From contig NZ_CP066059.1 in assembly GCF_016127915.1 (NCBI RefSeq), forward strand, positions 248,001 through 312,000: 64,000 bases of DNA. Direction: 5' to 3'. Made by a program: the position numbers and the translations under genes. The stretch comes from Streptococcus oralis (GTDB lineage: Bacteria > Bacillota > Bacilli > Lactobacillales > Streptococcaceae). This document shows, piece by piece, positions 27,765-40,491 of the stretch; the first letter of the stretch is position 1, and each line of letters opens with the position of its first letter. A model generated the notes under the pieces. That model worked only from the letters and a program-made list of their open reading frames with translations. It ran no database searches and was not told where the DNA came from.

Positions 27765-28994
27765 TTAAAGTGTCTCTAAGAGTTCTTGCATTTGAACATC
27801 ATCTGGAACGAGTTTTAAATATGTTTCAGCTTGTACTTTGGCTTCTTCAAAATACCCCAATTCACGCAGGAGATAAGTATACTGCTCCAGAAACTCAGGA
27901 TTATCCTTGAGATCAGACGATAGTTGTTGATAGAGTTCATAGGCCTTATCTAAATCCTCGATTTCCTGGTAAGAACGTGCAATCATCCACTTGGTCAAGA
28001 GGTTTTCAGGTTCTTGATTTTGGAGAGCTATAATGTCCTCAAACCTCTCTTGTTCCATATAAATGGTTGCAAGGCGAAGGAATATTTCTTCTGTATCCTC
28101 TGCATCTTCTTTGGCAGTAAGAAGAAACTGCTCAGCACCACTAGTATCATGCAATTCATACGAAAACTGTGAAGCAGCTAGCAAGAGCCGAGTTTCAAAC
28201 GGATTTTTCTCCAAACCTTGTTTAGCAATACGAAGGGCCTCTTCCACCTGATGTTCCTTATGCAAAGCTTGACTGTAGCCATATTCATATCCTTCAAAAT
28301 CTGGTGAAATGGTATCAATCTGCTTAAAGTAAAGAACAGATTTTTGATACTCTTCTTGGTCAAAGTAAAGACTAGCTAGTTCAAAGGCAGTTTGCTCATC
28401 GTATTCTAATTCTAAAGCTTTTTCTAAGAATTCAGTTGCCGCTTCAAACTTACCTAACTGGGCATAAGCGTAGCCAATTCGCTGATAGGTTGAGACACCC
28501 GTTTGCTCATAGATAGAGCGATTGTCTAACTGAGCATAGCCCTGAATAGCTTCCTGATAATTTCCCAACTCGCTATCCAACTCAGCCAAACCAAAAACTA
28601 ATAAGGGATCGTCTGAGTAATTTAAGGCTTCCAGTAACTTTTCACGCGCTACATCTGTCAATCCTTCCAACTGATAGAGGTCAGCCTTCAAGGCCAAGGC
28701 CGATACATACCAGTCACTTTCAGGTTTGATTTCCTCAAGGTAAGCAAAGGCTTCTTCAACATTGCCATCCTCGCTAGCAATGCTGGCTAAGTTCAGATTC
28801 ACTTCTGGAAATTCTGTAACGATATTTTGGTAAATTTCTTTTGCTTGAGGATAAAAGCCAATTCCCTCTAGATAGCTTGCTAGTTCGTAAAGAACTTCAC
28901 TTGAATCTGTTTCGAGGGCTTTGTGAAAATATTGATCCGCCTTGGTTAAATCCTGTTCATCCAAAGCCTGAAGCATGCGTTGACTATTGTTCAC
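27765..28994 (-). CDS. Tetratricopeptide-repeat protein
   Basis: A 409-residue cytosolic protein made almost wholly of about eleven degenerate TPR units, for example DLTKADQYFHKALETDSSE and KFEAATEFLEKALELEYDE. No signal peptide or catalytic domain is visible, so it is probably a scaffold or assembly factor; its partner is unknown. Start is taken as GTG at 28994 with GGGGAGG 9 nt upstream, overlapping the end of the AI-2E-family permease gene by 11 bases; the longer in-frame reading would lie inside that gene. Confidence 0.82.
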   Translation of the reverse strand: MNNSQRMLQALDEQDLTKADQYFHKALETDSSEVLYELASYLEGIGFYPQAKEIYQNIVTEFPEVNLNLASIASEDGNVEEAFAYLEEIKPESDWYVSALALKADLYQLEGLTDVAREKLLEALNYSDDPLLVFGLAELDSELGNYQEAIQGYAQLDNRSIYEQTGVSTYQRIGYAYAQLGKFEAATEFLEKALELEYDEQTAFELASLYFDQEEYQKSVLYFKQIDTISPDFEGYEYGYSQALHKEHQVEEALRIAKQGLEKNPFETRLLLAASQFSYELHDTSGAEQFLLTAKEDAEDTEEIFLRLATIYMEQERFEDIIALQNQEPENLLTKWMIARSYQEIEDLDKAYELYQQLSSDLKDNPEFLEQYTYLLRELGYFEEAKVQAETYLKLVPDDVQMQELLETL

Positions 28995-30150
28995 TCTTGA
29001 TTTCCTCCCCTTCTTCTTCATACAGACCGCTAACTTTTTTATACCAGTTAAAGATAGCTGAGATAACAACCTTGGCAGAAGCATAGACAGGAATTCCCAG
29101 CAAGACTCCCCAAATACCAAACATAGAACCTGAAGTTAGGAGAACAAAGAGGACATTGATAGGATGGATGTTTAGCTGACTACCTAAAATAAGCGGAGAA
29201 ACGAAGCGACCTTCAATCGTTTGTTCAACAATAAAGACAATAATCACTTTCAAAAGCATGACAGGTCCTGCAATCAAGCCCAAAACCAAAGCAGGCAACA
29301 TCGCTAGAAAACTACCCAGGTAAGGGACTAGATTGAGGATACCAGCCGTAATACCAAGAGTCACAGCATATCTGAGACCAATAATCTTAAAGAAGATAAT
29401 AAACATAATTGCCACGATAATAGCAACTGTAACCTGCCCTCTAACGTAGTTTGATAACTGCTTATTAACATCTGACAAAACTTGTCCGACAGGTTCTTTT
29501 AACTTGTTTGGGATGAATTTAGTCAGGTAATCTCGCAAGCCTTTCCCATCTCTCAAAAGATAAAAGAGCATGAAGGGTACGATAATAACCGCAACAATGA
29601 CCTGGGAAACGCTACTGATAAAGGCGCTAACCCAGTTAACAGCTTGAGAAGAGATTTTGCTGGCCCACATGGTCGCCTCACTAGAAACATTTGCAAGAAC
29701 CTGCTCCAACTGTGGTCTAAAATCATCTGGCAAGCGTTTGGTTACAAGGTCATTGATCACCTTATCAGCATCTTCCAGGTATGTCGGCACATTCTTCGCA
29801 AAATTTAAGACTTGACGTTGCAGATTAGGAATTGCGACTGCCAGCCCCCAAATGATAAAGAGTCCAATAATAACAAAAACAATACTAATGGCAAGGACAC
29901 GATTGATCTTGCGCTTCTCCATCCAGTCCACAATTGGATTGAGGAGGTAATAAAGTAAACCAGATAAAATAACTGGCAACATGACAACTCCTAGAAAATC
30001 CAAAACTGGTAAAAAGATAAAACTAATCTTACTTAGAATAAAAATATTTAGTCCCAGTAACAAGGTTACTAAAAATACAGTGATGGCTTTATTATCTAAA
30101 AACCACTTAAAAAACCAAGATAAGCTAAAATGTTTCTCTTTATGTTCCAT
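28984..30150 (-). CDS. AI-2E/PerM-family membrane protein
   Basis: A 388-residue protein with seven or eight hydrophobic segments and the family motifs MLPVILSGLLYYLLNPIVDW and LNLVPYLGSFLAMLPALVLGL. Family members include AI-2 exporters and Na+/H+ antiporters, so the transported species cannot be named. It shares an operon with the TPR gene and is divergent from pgl. A second, different member lies at 45852-46961. Confidence 0.85.
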   Translation of the reverse strand: MEHKEKHFSLSWFFKWFLDNKAITVFLVTLLLGLNIFILSKISFIFLPVLDFLGVVMLPVILSGLLYYLLNPIVDWMEKRKINRVLAISIVFVIIGLFIIWGLAVAIPNLQRQVLNFAKNVPTYLEDADKVINDLVTKRLPDDFRPQLEQVLANVSSEATMWASKISSQAVNWVSAFISSVSQVIVAVIIVPFMLFYLLRDGKGLRDYLTKFIPNKLKEPVGQVLSDVNKQLSNYVRGQVTVAIIVAIMFIIFFKIIGLRYAVTLGITAGILNLVPYLGSFLAMLPALVLGLIAGPVMLLKVIIVFIVEQTIEGRFVSPLILGSQLNIHPINVLFVLLTSGSMFGIWGVLLGIPVYASAKVVISAIFNWYKKVSGLYEEEGEEIKSEQ

Positions 30151-30176
30151 AAATACATCCTTTCTGTCGTTCTCTC

Positions 30177-30185
30177 ATTATACCA
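30177..30185 (-). promoter_or_regulatory. Promoter of the AI-2E-family/TPR operon
   Basis: Minus strand TGG-TATAAT (TATAAT at 30177-30182), extended -10, no good -35. Confidence 0.6.
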
Positions 30186-30257
30186 TTTTTAAACTAAAAT
30201 AACTCTTTTTTAAAGTGCTTACATGAATGAATCTAGTGCTTCATGACTGCCATTTTG

Positions 30258-30266
30258 TGGTATAAT
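30258..30266 (+). promoter_or_regulatory. pgl promoter (extended -10)
   Basis: TGG-TATAAT (TATAAT at 30261-30266), 28 nt before the pgl start. Confidence 0.62.
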
Positions 30267-30294
30267 GAACTTATCACTATTAAGAGGTATGGAC

Positions 30295-31308
30295 ATGAAA
30301 GAAACTGTTTATTTTGGAACTTACACTCGTCGCTTATCTAAAGGGATTTACAAGGCAGATTTTGATACAGAAACAGGCCAGCTTGCAAATCTTGAACTCT
30401 TTGCTGCTGAACCAAGTCCGACCTACCTTGCCTTTGACCAACAGCAACACTTATACACCGTAGGGAGCCAGGATGGCTTAGGTGGAATCGCTGCATACAA
30501 GACAGATGGCGCTTTGCTAAATCATGTGGTTGAAGAAGGCGCTCCCCATTGTTATGTGGCAGTGGATGAAAAGCGTGGTCTCGTTTATGGGGCCAACTAT
30601 CATAAAGGTCAAGTTCTGGTTTATAAACGTCAAACGGATGGTAGCCTCATCCAAACGGATCTAGATCAGCATAGCGGACAAGGTCCTCATGAAAACCAAA
30701 CTTCCCCACATGTACACTTTACAGATCTAACACCTGACCAGTACCTCGTCACCTGTGATCTAGGAACAGATGAGGTAACAACCTATGATGTTAGTCCAGA
30801 AGGAAAACTAAATAAACTCTACACTTATCACAGCCAAGCTGGAGCAGGTGCACGCCACATCGTTTTCCACCACCACTATAAGATTGCCTATCTCATCTGC
30901 GAACTTAATAGCACTATAGAGGTCTTGATTTATGATGGGGTTGGTGAATTTGAACGAATGCAAGTTATTTCAACCTTACCAGATGGATACGAAGGCTTTA
31001 ATGCTACTGCTGCAATTCGTCTTTCAAAAGATGGCAAATACCTCTATGCATCCAACCGAGGTCATGATTCCATTGCAGTCTATACAATTCTAGGTGATGG
31101 TAGTTTAGAATTATTAGAGATTGTACCAAGCCATGGTAAAAATCCACGTGATTTCGACCTAAGTCCTGATCAAGAGTTTCTCATTGCTGTTCATCAAGAT
31201 TCTGATAACGCAACCGTCTTTAAGCGCAATCCTAAAAGTGGTCGTCTTGCAGAGCTTTCTAACGACTTCCATGTCCCAGAAGCAGTCTGCATCAACTTTC
31301 CACATTAA
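30295..31308 (+). CDS. pgl: 6-phosphogluconolactonase (beta-propeller type)
   Basis: A 337-residue seven-bladed propeller of the YbhE/Pgl family, hydrolysing 6-phosphogluconolactone in the oxidative pentose phosphate route. Family motifs: VYFGTYTRRLSKGIY, SPHVHFTDLTPDQ, GAGARHIVFHH, and YASNRGHDSIAVY. The ATG at 30295 was preferred with GAGG 7 nt upstream; an ATG 6 nt earlier is too close to it. Lactonase activity of streptococcal homologues is by family inference. Confidence 0.85.
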   Translation: MKETVYFGTYTRRLSKGIYKADFDTETGQLANLELFAAEPSPTYLAFDQQQHLYTVGSQDGLGGIAAYKTDGALLNHVVEEGAPHCYVAVDEKRGLVYGANYHKGQVLVYKRQTDGSLIQTDLDQHSGQGPHENQTSPHVHFTDLTPDQYLVTCDLGTDEVTTYDVSPEGKLNKLYTYHSQAGAGARHIVFHHHYKIAYLICELNSTIEVLIYDGVGEFERMQVISTLPDGYEGFNATAAIRLSKDGKYLYASNRGHDSIAVYTILGDGSLELLEIVPSHGKNPRDFDLSPDQEFLIAVHQDSDNATVFKRNPKSGRLAELSNDFHVPEAVCINFPH

Positions 31309-31342
31309 AAAAAAATGAACTTGAGTTTCAAGTTCATTTTTT
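31308..31342. terminator. Bidirectional terminator between pgl and atpC
   Basis: AAAATGAACTTGA-GTT-TCAAGTTCATTTT with flanking A- and T-runs; it closes both pgl and the ATPase operon. Confidence 0.9.
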
Positions 31343-31760
31343 ATAGTCTATTTCCGACATTGATACGGTTGATAGCACGTTGCAATGCGATTTTTGCACG
31401 ACGTTCTTGGTCAATCAAATGCTTGTCATGGGCTTCTTCGATTTCTCGTTCAGCGCGAAGTTTCGCACGTTCTGCCCGACTGATGTCAATATCACGAGCA
31501 CGCTCTGCTGAGTCTGCTACAATGGTAATGATATCATTAGCAATCTCGATAATTCCTCCGTTCACTGCTATCCAGTTCACATGAGTATCATCATCGATAC
31601 GTTTTACCTTTACTTCATCAACCGCTAGAACCGCAATCATATTTTCATGTCGTGGCAAGATCCCCATCTCACCATCCAGAGTTCGTACCGATACAAAGCT
31701 GGCATGGTGATCATAGACGAGGCCATCTGGTGTCACGATCTGGACAGTTAAATGAGCCAT
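31341..31760 (-). CDS. atpC: F1 ATP synthase epsilon subunit
   Basis: A 139-residue epsilon subunit: N-terminal beta-sandwich ([33 protein letters not shown] region) and a C-terminal helical hairpin ([16 protein letters not shown]). It links rotor to the c-ring and can inhibit hydrolysis. Last gene of the operon, 10 nt after atpD. Confidence 0.96.
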   Translation of the reverse strand: MAHLTVQIVTPDGLVYDHHASFVSVRTLDGEMGILPRHENMIAVLAVDEVKVKRIDDDTHVNWIAVNGGIIEIANDIITIVADSAERARDIDISRAERAKLRAEREIEEAHDKHLIDQERRAKIALQRAINRINVGNRL

Positions 31761-31770
31761 AGATCACCTC

Positions 31771-33186
<1,416 letters not shown>

Positions 33187-33212
33187 CTATTCTATATAAG
33201 ATACTGTCGGTT

Positions 33213-33227
33213 CCTAGCTCAACTAGG
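33213..33227 (-). other. Small hairpin in the atpG-atpD gap
   Basis: CCTAG-TTGAG-CTAGG (minus-strand reading) in the only long gap of the operon (33178-33262). No T-run follows, so it is not a terminator; it could mark an RNA-processing site. Confidence 0.4.
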
Positions 33228-33262
33228 GCCTAAGTTCATTTTGATACGAGGGAGGCAAAGCC

Positions 33263-34141
33263 TTATTCTAAGGCACTAGCCCCCGCTACGATTTCTGTAA
33301 TTTCTTGTGTAATCGCCGCCTGTCTAGCACGGTTATACTGGATTGTCAAATCATTGATGACCTTCTTAGCATTATCAGTCGCCGTTTGCATGGCTGTCAT
33401 ACCTGCAGCATTCTCAGCTGTCTTGGCATCGATAATAGCACCGTAAATCATACTTTCTGCAAACTGAGGTAACAACTGCTCTAGAATCTCATCACGACTC
33501 GTTTCCAACTCAAATGTCAAGCTATACTCTTCATCCGCTTCATTCGGATCTAAGTCAACGATTGGAAGCATTTGTTCCACACGCATTTGACTAGTGAGAG
33601 TATTGACATGATGGTTGTAGCAGACGTACAATTCATCAAAAAGTTCGTTTTGGTACATCTCAATCGTTTTTGAAATAATTTTACGAACTTCATCAAAACT
33701 AGGTTGATCTGCCAAGCCACGTAGTTCATAGATTGGCTGAATACCACGAGCCTTAAAGAAATCAGCCCCCATACCACCGATACAGATGATTTCAAAACCT
33801 GTACCATCTGGATGGTATTCTTCTTTCAACTCCATAACGGCTTTAAGGATGGAAGCATTATAACCTCCAACCAATCCACGGTCTGAAGTGATAACGATAT
33901 AACCTGTTTTCTTAACAGGGCGACTAATGAGCATCGGATTGGTTGAACCACCAGATCCGTTACCATGCAGAATATCCGTTAAAAGCTTACGAACTTTCTG
34001 AGCGTAAACTTGGAAGTTGCGAGCTGCTTCTTCAGAGCGACCTAGTTTAGCAGCCGACACCATTTGCATGGCATTGGTGATTTGACTCGTATTTTTGGTT
34101 GAGGCGATTTTTGTTTTAATATCATTTAGAGATACTGCCAT
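33263..34141 (-). CDS. atpG: F1 ATP synthase gamma subunit
   Basis: A 292-residue central-stalk subunit. The N-terminal helix has [21 protein letters not shown] and the C-terminal helix has [18 protein letters not shown] and [22 protein letters not shown], all highly conserved. It rotates inside the alpha3beta3 head. It starts 15 nt after atpA. Confidence 0.97.
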   Translation of the reverse strand: MAVSLNDIKTKIASTKNTSQITNAMQMVSAAKLGRSEEAARNFQVYAQKVRKLLTDILHGNGSGGSTNPMLISRPVKKTGYIVITSDRGLVGGYNASILKAVMELKEEYHPDGTGFEIICIGGMGADFFKARGIQPIYELRGLADQPSFDEVRKIISKTIEMYQNELFDELYVCYNHHVNTLTSQMRVEQMLPIVDLDPNEADEEYSLTFELETSRDEILEQLLPQFAESMIYGAIIDAKTAENAAGMTAMQTATDNAKKVINDLTIQYNRARQAAITQEITEIVAGASALE

Positions 34142-34156
34142 CTGACACCTCTATTC

Positions 34157-36212
<2,056 letters not shown>

Positions 36213-36213
<1 letters not shown>

Positions 36214-36707
36214 TAGGCTTCTCCTAGCTGATCGATATACTGATCAATGAGTTCCTTATGAGCATGACTGTCAAGGTTTTTTGAGATGATTTTACCAGCG
36301 AGACTAATCGTCAAATCTGCCACCTCGCCCTTAACACTTTGCAAAGCTTCAGCTTTATTCTGAGCAATTTCTTGATTCGCCTTCTCTTTTAAGCGACCTG
36401 CTTCTACTTTAGCATCTGCCAGAATATTTGCTTTACTCTTCTCTGCAGTCTCTTTAGCATTTTCAATGATTGTTTTGGCCTCGTTGCGACTTCCAGCCAA
36501 TTCATCTTCACGTTTTTGAGCAAGAGTTTCTGCTTTTTGACGAGCTTGTTCAGCTCCATCAATATCAGCAGCAATTTTATTTGCCCTTTCTTCGAAGACA
36601 CTTGTCAAGTTTGACCACGCATATTTCTTAACTAAGACAATCAAAAGGATAAAAGAGCCAGCGATTAAAATAAAGTTACCAATTAATTCACCTACTGTTA
36701 CGTGCAT
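36213..36707 (-). CDS. atpF: ATP synthase b subunit
   Basis: A 164-residue peripheral-stalk subunit: one N-terminal transmembrane helix ([21 protein letters not shown]) followed by a long charged helix that dimerises. It lies 13 nt after atpB and overlaps atpH. Confidence 0.95.
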
Positions 36708-36720
36708 CTGTTACTCCTTT

Positions 36721-37437
36721 CTACTCTTCTCCATCATTTATCTTATTTCCTAAGTACATAGAAGACAACATGGTAAACACATAGGCTTGGATGCAGGAAA
36801 TAAAGACAGAAAAGGCTGTCCAAGCCAAGTTAGCACCAAAAGCAACTGGATACCAATATAGAGCTTGATGAGATAGAGTGATTAGCAAACTAGCCATCAC
36901 TTCTCCAGCAAAGATATTTCCGAACACCCGCAAGGCAAGTGATAAAAAGTTGGTAAACTCTTCTAAGATATTCATGGGAGTCATAAAGCCAGGTGTGATA
37001 TAGGCTTTTAGATATTTTTTAATCCCACGGCGACGAATCCCTTCAATATGGGTCATCAGGATAATTCCAAATGACAAGGCCAAGTCAAACTGGAGATTTG
37101 CAGTTGGCGATGTCCAAAGGTTTGTCCCATCTGTAGTTTGAAGTTTCGCCATCAAACCGAGGTTATTTGCCAGTACCATAAATAGAAATAGACAAAGGAA
37201 AAAGAGCGAGTAGTCTTTCATGTAGCTTTTACCAATGTTAGGTTCTGTAAATCCAATAACGAAGTCATAGAAATACTCAAGTACATTTTGCTTTCCTTTG
37301 GGTTTCAAAGTCATATTGCGACTTGCCCAATAGATAAAGCCAAAAACAACTCCCACAATCAACAAGGTCATGGCTAACATGGTTAAATCAAAGGTAACAG
37401 GACCAATATTGATGGTTGGATTGATACTTTCTTCCAT
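36721..37437 (-). CDS. atpB: ATP synthase a subunit
   Basis: A 238-residue membrane subunit forming the proton half-channels. [15 protein letters not shown] contains the essential Arg facing the c-ring, and [19 protein letters not shown] is the conserved last helix. The upstream gene is atpE, the streptococcal c-a-b order. Confidence 0.96.
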   Translation of the reverse strand: MEESINPTINIGPVTFDLTMLAMTLLIVGVVFGFIYWASRNMTLKPKGKQNVLEYFYDFVIGFTEPNIGKSYMKDYSLFFLCLFLFMVLANNLGLMAKLQTTDGTNLWTSPTANLQFDLALSFGIILMTHIEGIRRRGIKKYLKAYITPGFMTPMNILEEFTNFLSLALRVFGNIFAGEVMASLLITLSHQALYWYPVAFGANLAWTAFSVFISCIQAYVFTMLSSMYLGNKINDGEE

Positions 37438-37471
37438 CTAGAATCCTCCCTTTTCTTCTCGTTCCATTTGT

Positions 37472-37672
37472 CTATTTGATGACGAATGAAAAGACGAGGG
37501 TAACCAAGAACGTTCCTTCAATAAAGGCAATCCCCATGATCATTAAGCTACGTAATTGTGGGATGATGTCTGGTTGGCGAGCAGCTGATTTGAACAAACC
37601 GTTCATCAACATACCTTCTGCAAGAGATACACCCATACAGGCAAGACAAAGACCGAAAAATGTTAAATTCAT
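37472..37672 (-). CDS. atpE: ATP synthase c subunit
   Basis: A 66-residue two-helix rotor subunit. The proton-carrying residue is Glu52 in GIAFIEGTF, and the loop is SAARQPD. It is the first gene of atpEBFHAGDC. Residues Gly20, Met23, Ala49 and Phe50, positions where changes give optochin resistance in pneumococcus, are all in the sensitive-type state. GGAG precedes the ATG. Confidence 0.97.
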   Translation of the reverse strand: MNLTFFGLCLACMGVSLAEGMLMNGLFKSAARQPDIIPQLRSLMIMGIAFIEGTFLVTLVFSFVIK

Positions 37673-37707
37673 GATGAATTCTCCTTTTATTTAAAATTTA
37701 CTTACTT

Positions 37708-37736
37708 AGTTTAGTCCTAAAATTTTGATTTGTCAA
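37708..37736 (-). promoter_or_regulatory. ATPase operon promoter
   Basis: Minus strand: consensus TTGACA (37731-37736), 17-nt spacer, TAAACT (37708-37713). A 13-bp palindrome TGAAAGCGTTTCA (37751-37763), one base short of an ideal cre, lies just upstream. Confidence 0.82.
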
Positions 37737-37867
37737 CTTTTTACTTACGTTGAAAGCGTTTCATATGATTTATTTCTATTTTTGCTGTTTTTACCCCATT
37801 CTATAGGAAGTTTTTCCATTTTAGATTGCGAGTTTTTCTTGATTTTACTCTATTTTCTGAAACAAAC

Positions 37868-37893
37868 TGAAAAATCCAAGTAAGAACTTGGAT
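37868..37893 (-). terminator. Terminator of the U32-CHY operon
   Basis: Minus strand ATCCAAGT-TCTT-ACTTGGAT followed by TTTTCAG. Confidence 0.82.
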
Positions 37894-37902
37894 CGATTCA
37901 TT

Positions 37903-38214
37903 TTATTTAAAATAGTAGGAATAGTGTTGTTTACAACCTGGATTAAATGGTGCACTGCAGTAAGGACAAGCCATCTGCTTTTGGTAATCTTGGAAAGTCA
38001 TTGTCCTCTTACAACCCCCACATAAGATCGGTCGATCCTCAGAAAGCACCAAGGGATAGGGCGAAAACAAATGCGTTTCCATAGCATTGTGGCACTGATA
38101 ACAAGCATAGTATTTTTTACACTCATAACACTGGAGGGAAACGATGTCCTTTTCACCATGGTAATGAATACATCTGCCTTCATTATCAACTAACAAACCT
38201 TGTGCTTGATTCAT
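37903..38214 (-). CDS. CHY-type zinc-finger protein
   Basis: A 103-residue small protein rich in paired cysteines and histidines: CIHYHGEKDIV, LQCYECKKYYACYQCH, ILCGGCKRTM and MACPYCSAPFNPGCKQH. This is the CHY zinc-finger layout also found in eukaryotic Pirh2; bacterial stand-alone versions have no settled function. It follows the U32 peptidase-family gene by 14 nt with AAGGA before its ATG. Confidence 0.82.
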   Translation of the reverse strand: MNQAQGLLVDNEGRCIHYHGEKDIVSLQCYECKKYYACYQCHNAMETHLFSPYPLVLSEDRPILCGGCKRTMTFQDYQKQMACPYCSAPFNPGCKQHYSYYFK

Positions 38215-38228
38215 TCATATTTCCTTCT

Positions 38229-39515
38229 CTAGGCACGAACTGTAACGCTAGTTCCATCTTCCTTATAAAGATTGATAAGACCTTCCTTGAGAGCGCGGAC
38301 CATGTCCCCTGCTTGAACAGGTTGTGGAACCTTGATTGTCAAGAGTTCCATTGGATTTGGAGCACGGTCGATTTTATTGCCCTTGGCATCATGAAGATCT
38401 TCGATATAAGTCTCAAAATGACGGAAACCTGGTCCATAAAACTCCACTTGATCTCCTTCATTGATAACATTCCGTTGACGAATGGTTGCCGTTTGAGTCG
38501 CATCATCGTACGCAACCACTTCAGCGACAAACTTGTATTCAGGAATTTTACGACGAGCGCCAAATAACTGTTCGTTTTCTGTAGGTGTACCATAGTAGAA
38601 ACCTGTTGCCAGTTCACGCTGAGCAACCTTCCACATCTCGTCTACCAAGTCCTGTTTGATGGCTTCAAATTTCTCGGGACTTTCGAGATAAGCATCTACA
38701 GCCGCCTTGTAACAGTTGGTCACAGTTGAAACATAGTGAATAGACTTCATACGGCCTTCAATCTTGAGACTGTCTACACCGTTTTCAATCATATCTGGAA
38801 TATGGTCAATCATGGACATGTCAACAGCTGACATTGAAAATTCTTCTGGAATTTCACCTTTAAGACTTTTACGTTCTTGACCAAATGGCATGTCGTAGAG
38901 GTCGTATTTCCAACGGCAAGACTGTGAACAACCACCACGGTTGGCATCACGCATACTCATGTGGTTTGAGAGCGTACAGCGACCTGAGTAGGAAATACAC
39001 ATGGCTCCATGGACAAAGGCCTCAATTTCTACATCAGTGCGTTTGCGAATCTCTGCCAATTCTTCCATTGAAACTTCACGAGCCAAAACCACGCGAGTTA
39101 GACCAAGTTCTTTCCAGAACTCAAGAGTTTCATAGTTGGTCGCACTGGCTTGGGTTGAAAGGTGGATTTCAAGACCTGGTGCTTCGGTTGCTGCAATCAT
39201 AATCAAAGCCGGATCTGACACAATAACTGCGGCAATCCCGATGTCACGCAACTTGCGGAACCATTCTCCAGCACCAGCTTCGTTTCCTTCGTGCATAACC
39301 ATGTTAGCAGCCACATAGACCTTGGCACCGTACTTAGCTGCAAACTGGACTCCTTCTTCCATCTGTTCAAAAGTGAAGTTTCCAGCACGGCTACGAAGAC
39401 CATAGGCTTGCCCACCGATAAAGACTGCGTCCGCACCATATTGAACAGCTACTTTCAGCTTCTCTAAAGTTCCTGCAGGTGATAAAACCTCAGGACGTTT
39501 TAATGTTTTTGTCAT
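38229..39515 (-). CDS. Peptidase U32-family protein, likely tRNA hydroxylation factor (TrhP-like)
   Basis: A 428-residue U32 protein: EVLSPAGTLEKLKVAVQYGADAV-type start, AVIVSDPALIMIA, LSTQASATNYETLEFW, FVHGAMCISYSGRC and SLKIEGRMKSIHY. Although named peptidases, YegQ/YrrO relatives act in 5-hydroxyuridine formation on tRNA; the function here is by family. The Cys residues in SGRCTLSNHM and GGCSQSCRW are the expected cofactor ligands. The ATG at 39515 has AGGAG 5 nt upstream; an in-frame upstream ATG lacks one. Confidence 0.85.
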   Translation of the reverse strand: MTKTLKRPEVLSPAGTLEKLKVAVQYGADAVFIGGQAYGLRSRAGNFTFEQMEEGVQFAAKYGAKVYVAANMVMHEGNEAGAGEWFRKLRDIGIAAVIVSDPALIMIAATEAPGLEIHLSTQASATNYETLEFWKELGLTRVVLAREVSMEELAEIRKRTDVEIEAFVHGAMCISYSGRCTLSNHMSMRDANRGGCSQSCRWKYDLYDMPFGQERKSLKGEIPEEFSMSAVDMSMIDHIPDMIENGVDSLKIEGRMKSIHYVSTVTNCYKAAVDAYLESPEKFEAIKQDLVDEMWKVAQRELATGFYYGTPTENEQLFGARRKIPEYKFVAEVVAYDDATQTATIRQRNVINEGDQVEFYGPGFRHFETYIEDLHDAKGNKIDRAPNPMELLTIKVPQPVQAGDMVRALKEGLINLYKEDGTSVTVRA

Positions 39516-39630
39516 TTTTTCTCCTATTTGCAATATAAAAGTTTGACGTTTTTCCTTCTCATTTTATAGTAAATAAGCAATAAAATCAAGCCTAGACAGA
39601 TTGTTTTGACAATTCTAATCTTTTAAGAAA

Positions 39631-39658
39631 ACAAAAAACCAGCCTTTCTAGACTAGTT
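39631..39658 (-). terminator. Terminator of the GntR gene
   Basis: Minus strand AACTAGTC-TAGAAA-GGCTGGTT followed by TTTTG; the 5' arm includes the stop codon. Confidence 0.75.
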
Positions 39659-40351
39659 ATTTTCAAGATAAAATTCAAATCGTTCGCCCACGTATTGACT
39701 CTTTACATACTCGAAAGCCGTCCCATCTTCAAGATAAGAGACCTGAGTCAAGGCTAAAATGGCATGCCCCTTTTCGACTTCTAGATAGTGAGCAATTTTT
39801 TCCTTAGCCAATCTCGCATAAATGGTCTGTTGGGATTTGCCAATCCGGTAGCCATGTTGCTGCAAGGTTTGAAAGAAGTGGCTGGTGATTTCTTCTTTTT
39901 TGAAATCCTTAATGAATTTCTCAGGAATGGATGCGACTTCATAGACTAGCGGAACTTGGTCAGCGTAACGCACCCGTTCCATGCGGATAATATTCTCTGT
40001 CGGAGTAATCCCTAGCTTTGCGACCTCTTGCTCATTTGGAATGGTTCTTCTGTAAGAAATGAGTTGGCTAGAAGGGACTTTCCCCTGAGATTTGACAATC
40101 TCCGTAAAACTAGTCGTTCCCCGCATTTTTTCTTGGACACGAGTGCTAGAGACAAAAGTCCCACTTCCTACACGACGTTCCAAAACTCCTTCCTCAACCA
40201 AGAGAGAGATAGCTTGGCGTAATGTCATCCGGCTAACCTGAAACTGTTCAGCTAAATCTCGCTCACTTGGAAGTCTCTCTCCGATTTTCCAATGATGCTC
40301 ATCTATATCCTTTTTGATCTGATCGTGGATTTTCATATAAGCTGGCAACAT
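39653..40351 (-). CDS. GntR-family regulator with UTRA domain
   Basis: A 232-residue HutC/DasR-subfamily repressor. The winged HTH includes RLPSERDLAEQFQVSRMTLR and GSGTFVSS (residues to about 70); the UTRA effector domain follows (FTEIVKSQGKVPSSQLISY onward). The ligand, probably a sugar phosphate or similar small molecule, is unknown. It is divergent from guaA, as in pneumococcus. The ATG at 40351 was preferred over a GTG 9 nt upstream. Confidence 0.86.
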   Translation of the reverse strand: MLPAYMKIHDQIKKDIDEHHWKIGERLPSERDLAEQFQVSRMTLRQAISLLVEEGVLERRVGSGTFVSSTRVQEKMRGTTSFTEIVKSQGKVPSSQLISYRRTIPNEQEVAKLGITPTENIIRMERVRYADQVPLVYEVASIPEKFIKDFKKEEITSHFFQTLQQHGYRIGKSQQTIYARLAKEKIAHYLEVEKGHAILALTQVSYLEDGTAFEYVKSQYVGERFEFYLENN

Positions 40352-40380
40352 GATTCTCACTTCTTTTCTTTATTTTCTCC

Positions 40381-40410
40381 ATTGTACCGTATTTGCTAAG
40401 AAAAAGTCAA
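40381..40410 (-). promoter_or_regulatory. Promoter of the GntR gene
   Basis: Minus strand: TTGACT (40405-40410), 18-nt spacer, TACAAT (40381-40386). Confidence 0.68.
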
Positions 40411-40447
40411 ACTTTGCCTTGTTTAGTTGGTAATTCGCCCCTATTTG

Positions 40448-40456
40448 TGATAGAAT
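40448..40456 (+). promoter_or_regulatory. guaA promoter (extended -10)
   Basis: TGA-TAGAAT (TAGAAT at 40451-40456) with TTGGTA 18 nt upstream. Confidence 0.58.
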
Positions 40457-40491
40457 ATTGAAAAAGATATTTCTTTTGAGAAAGGAAAAAG

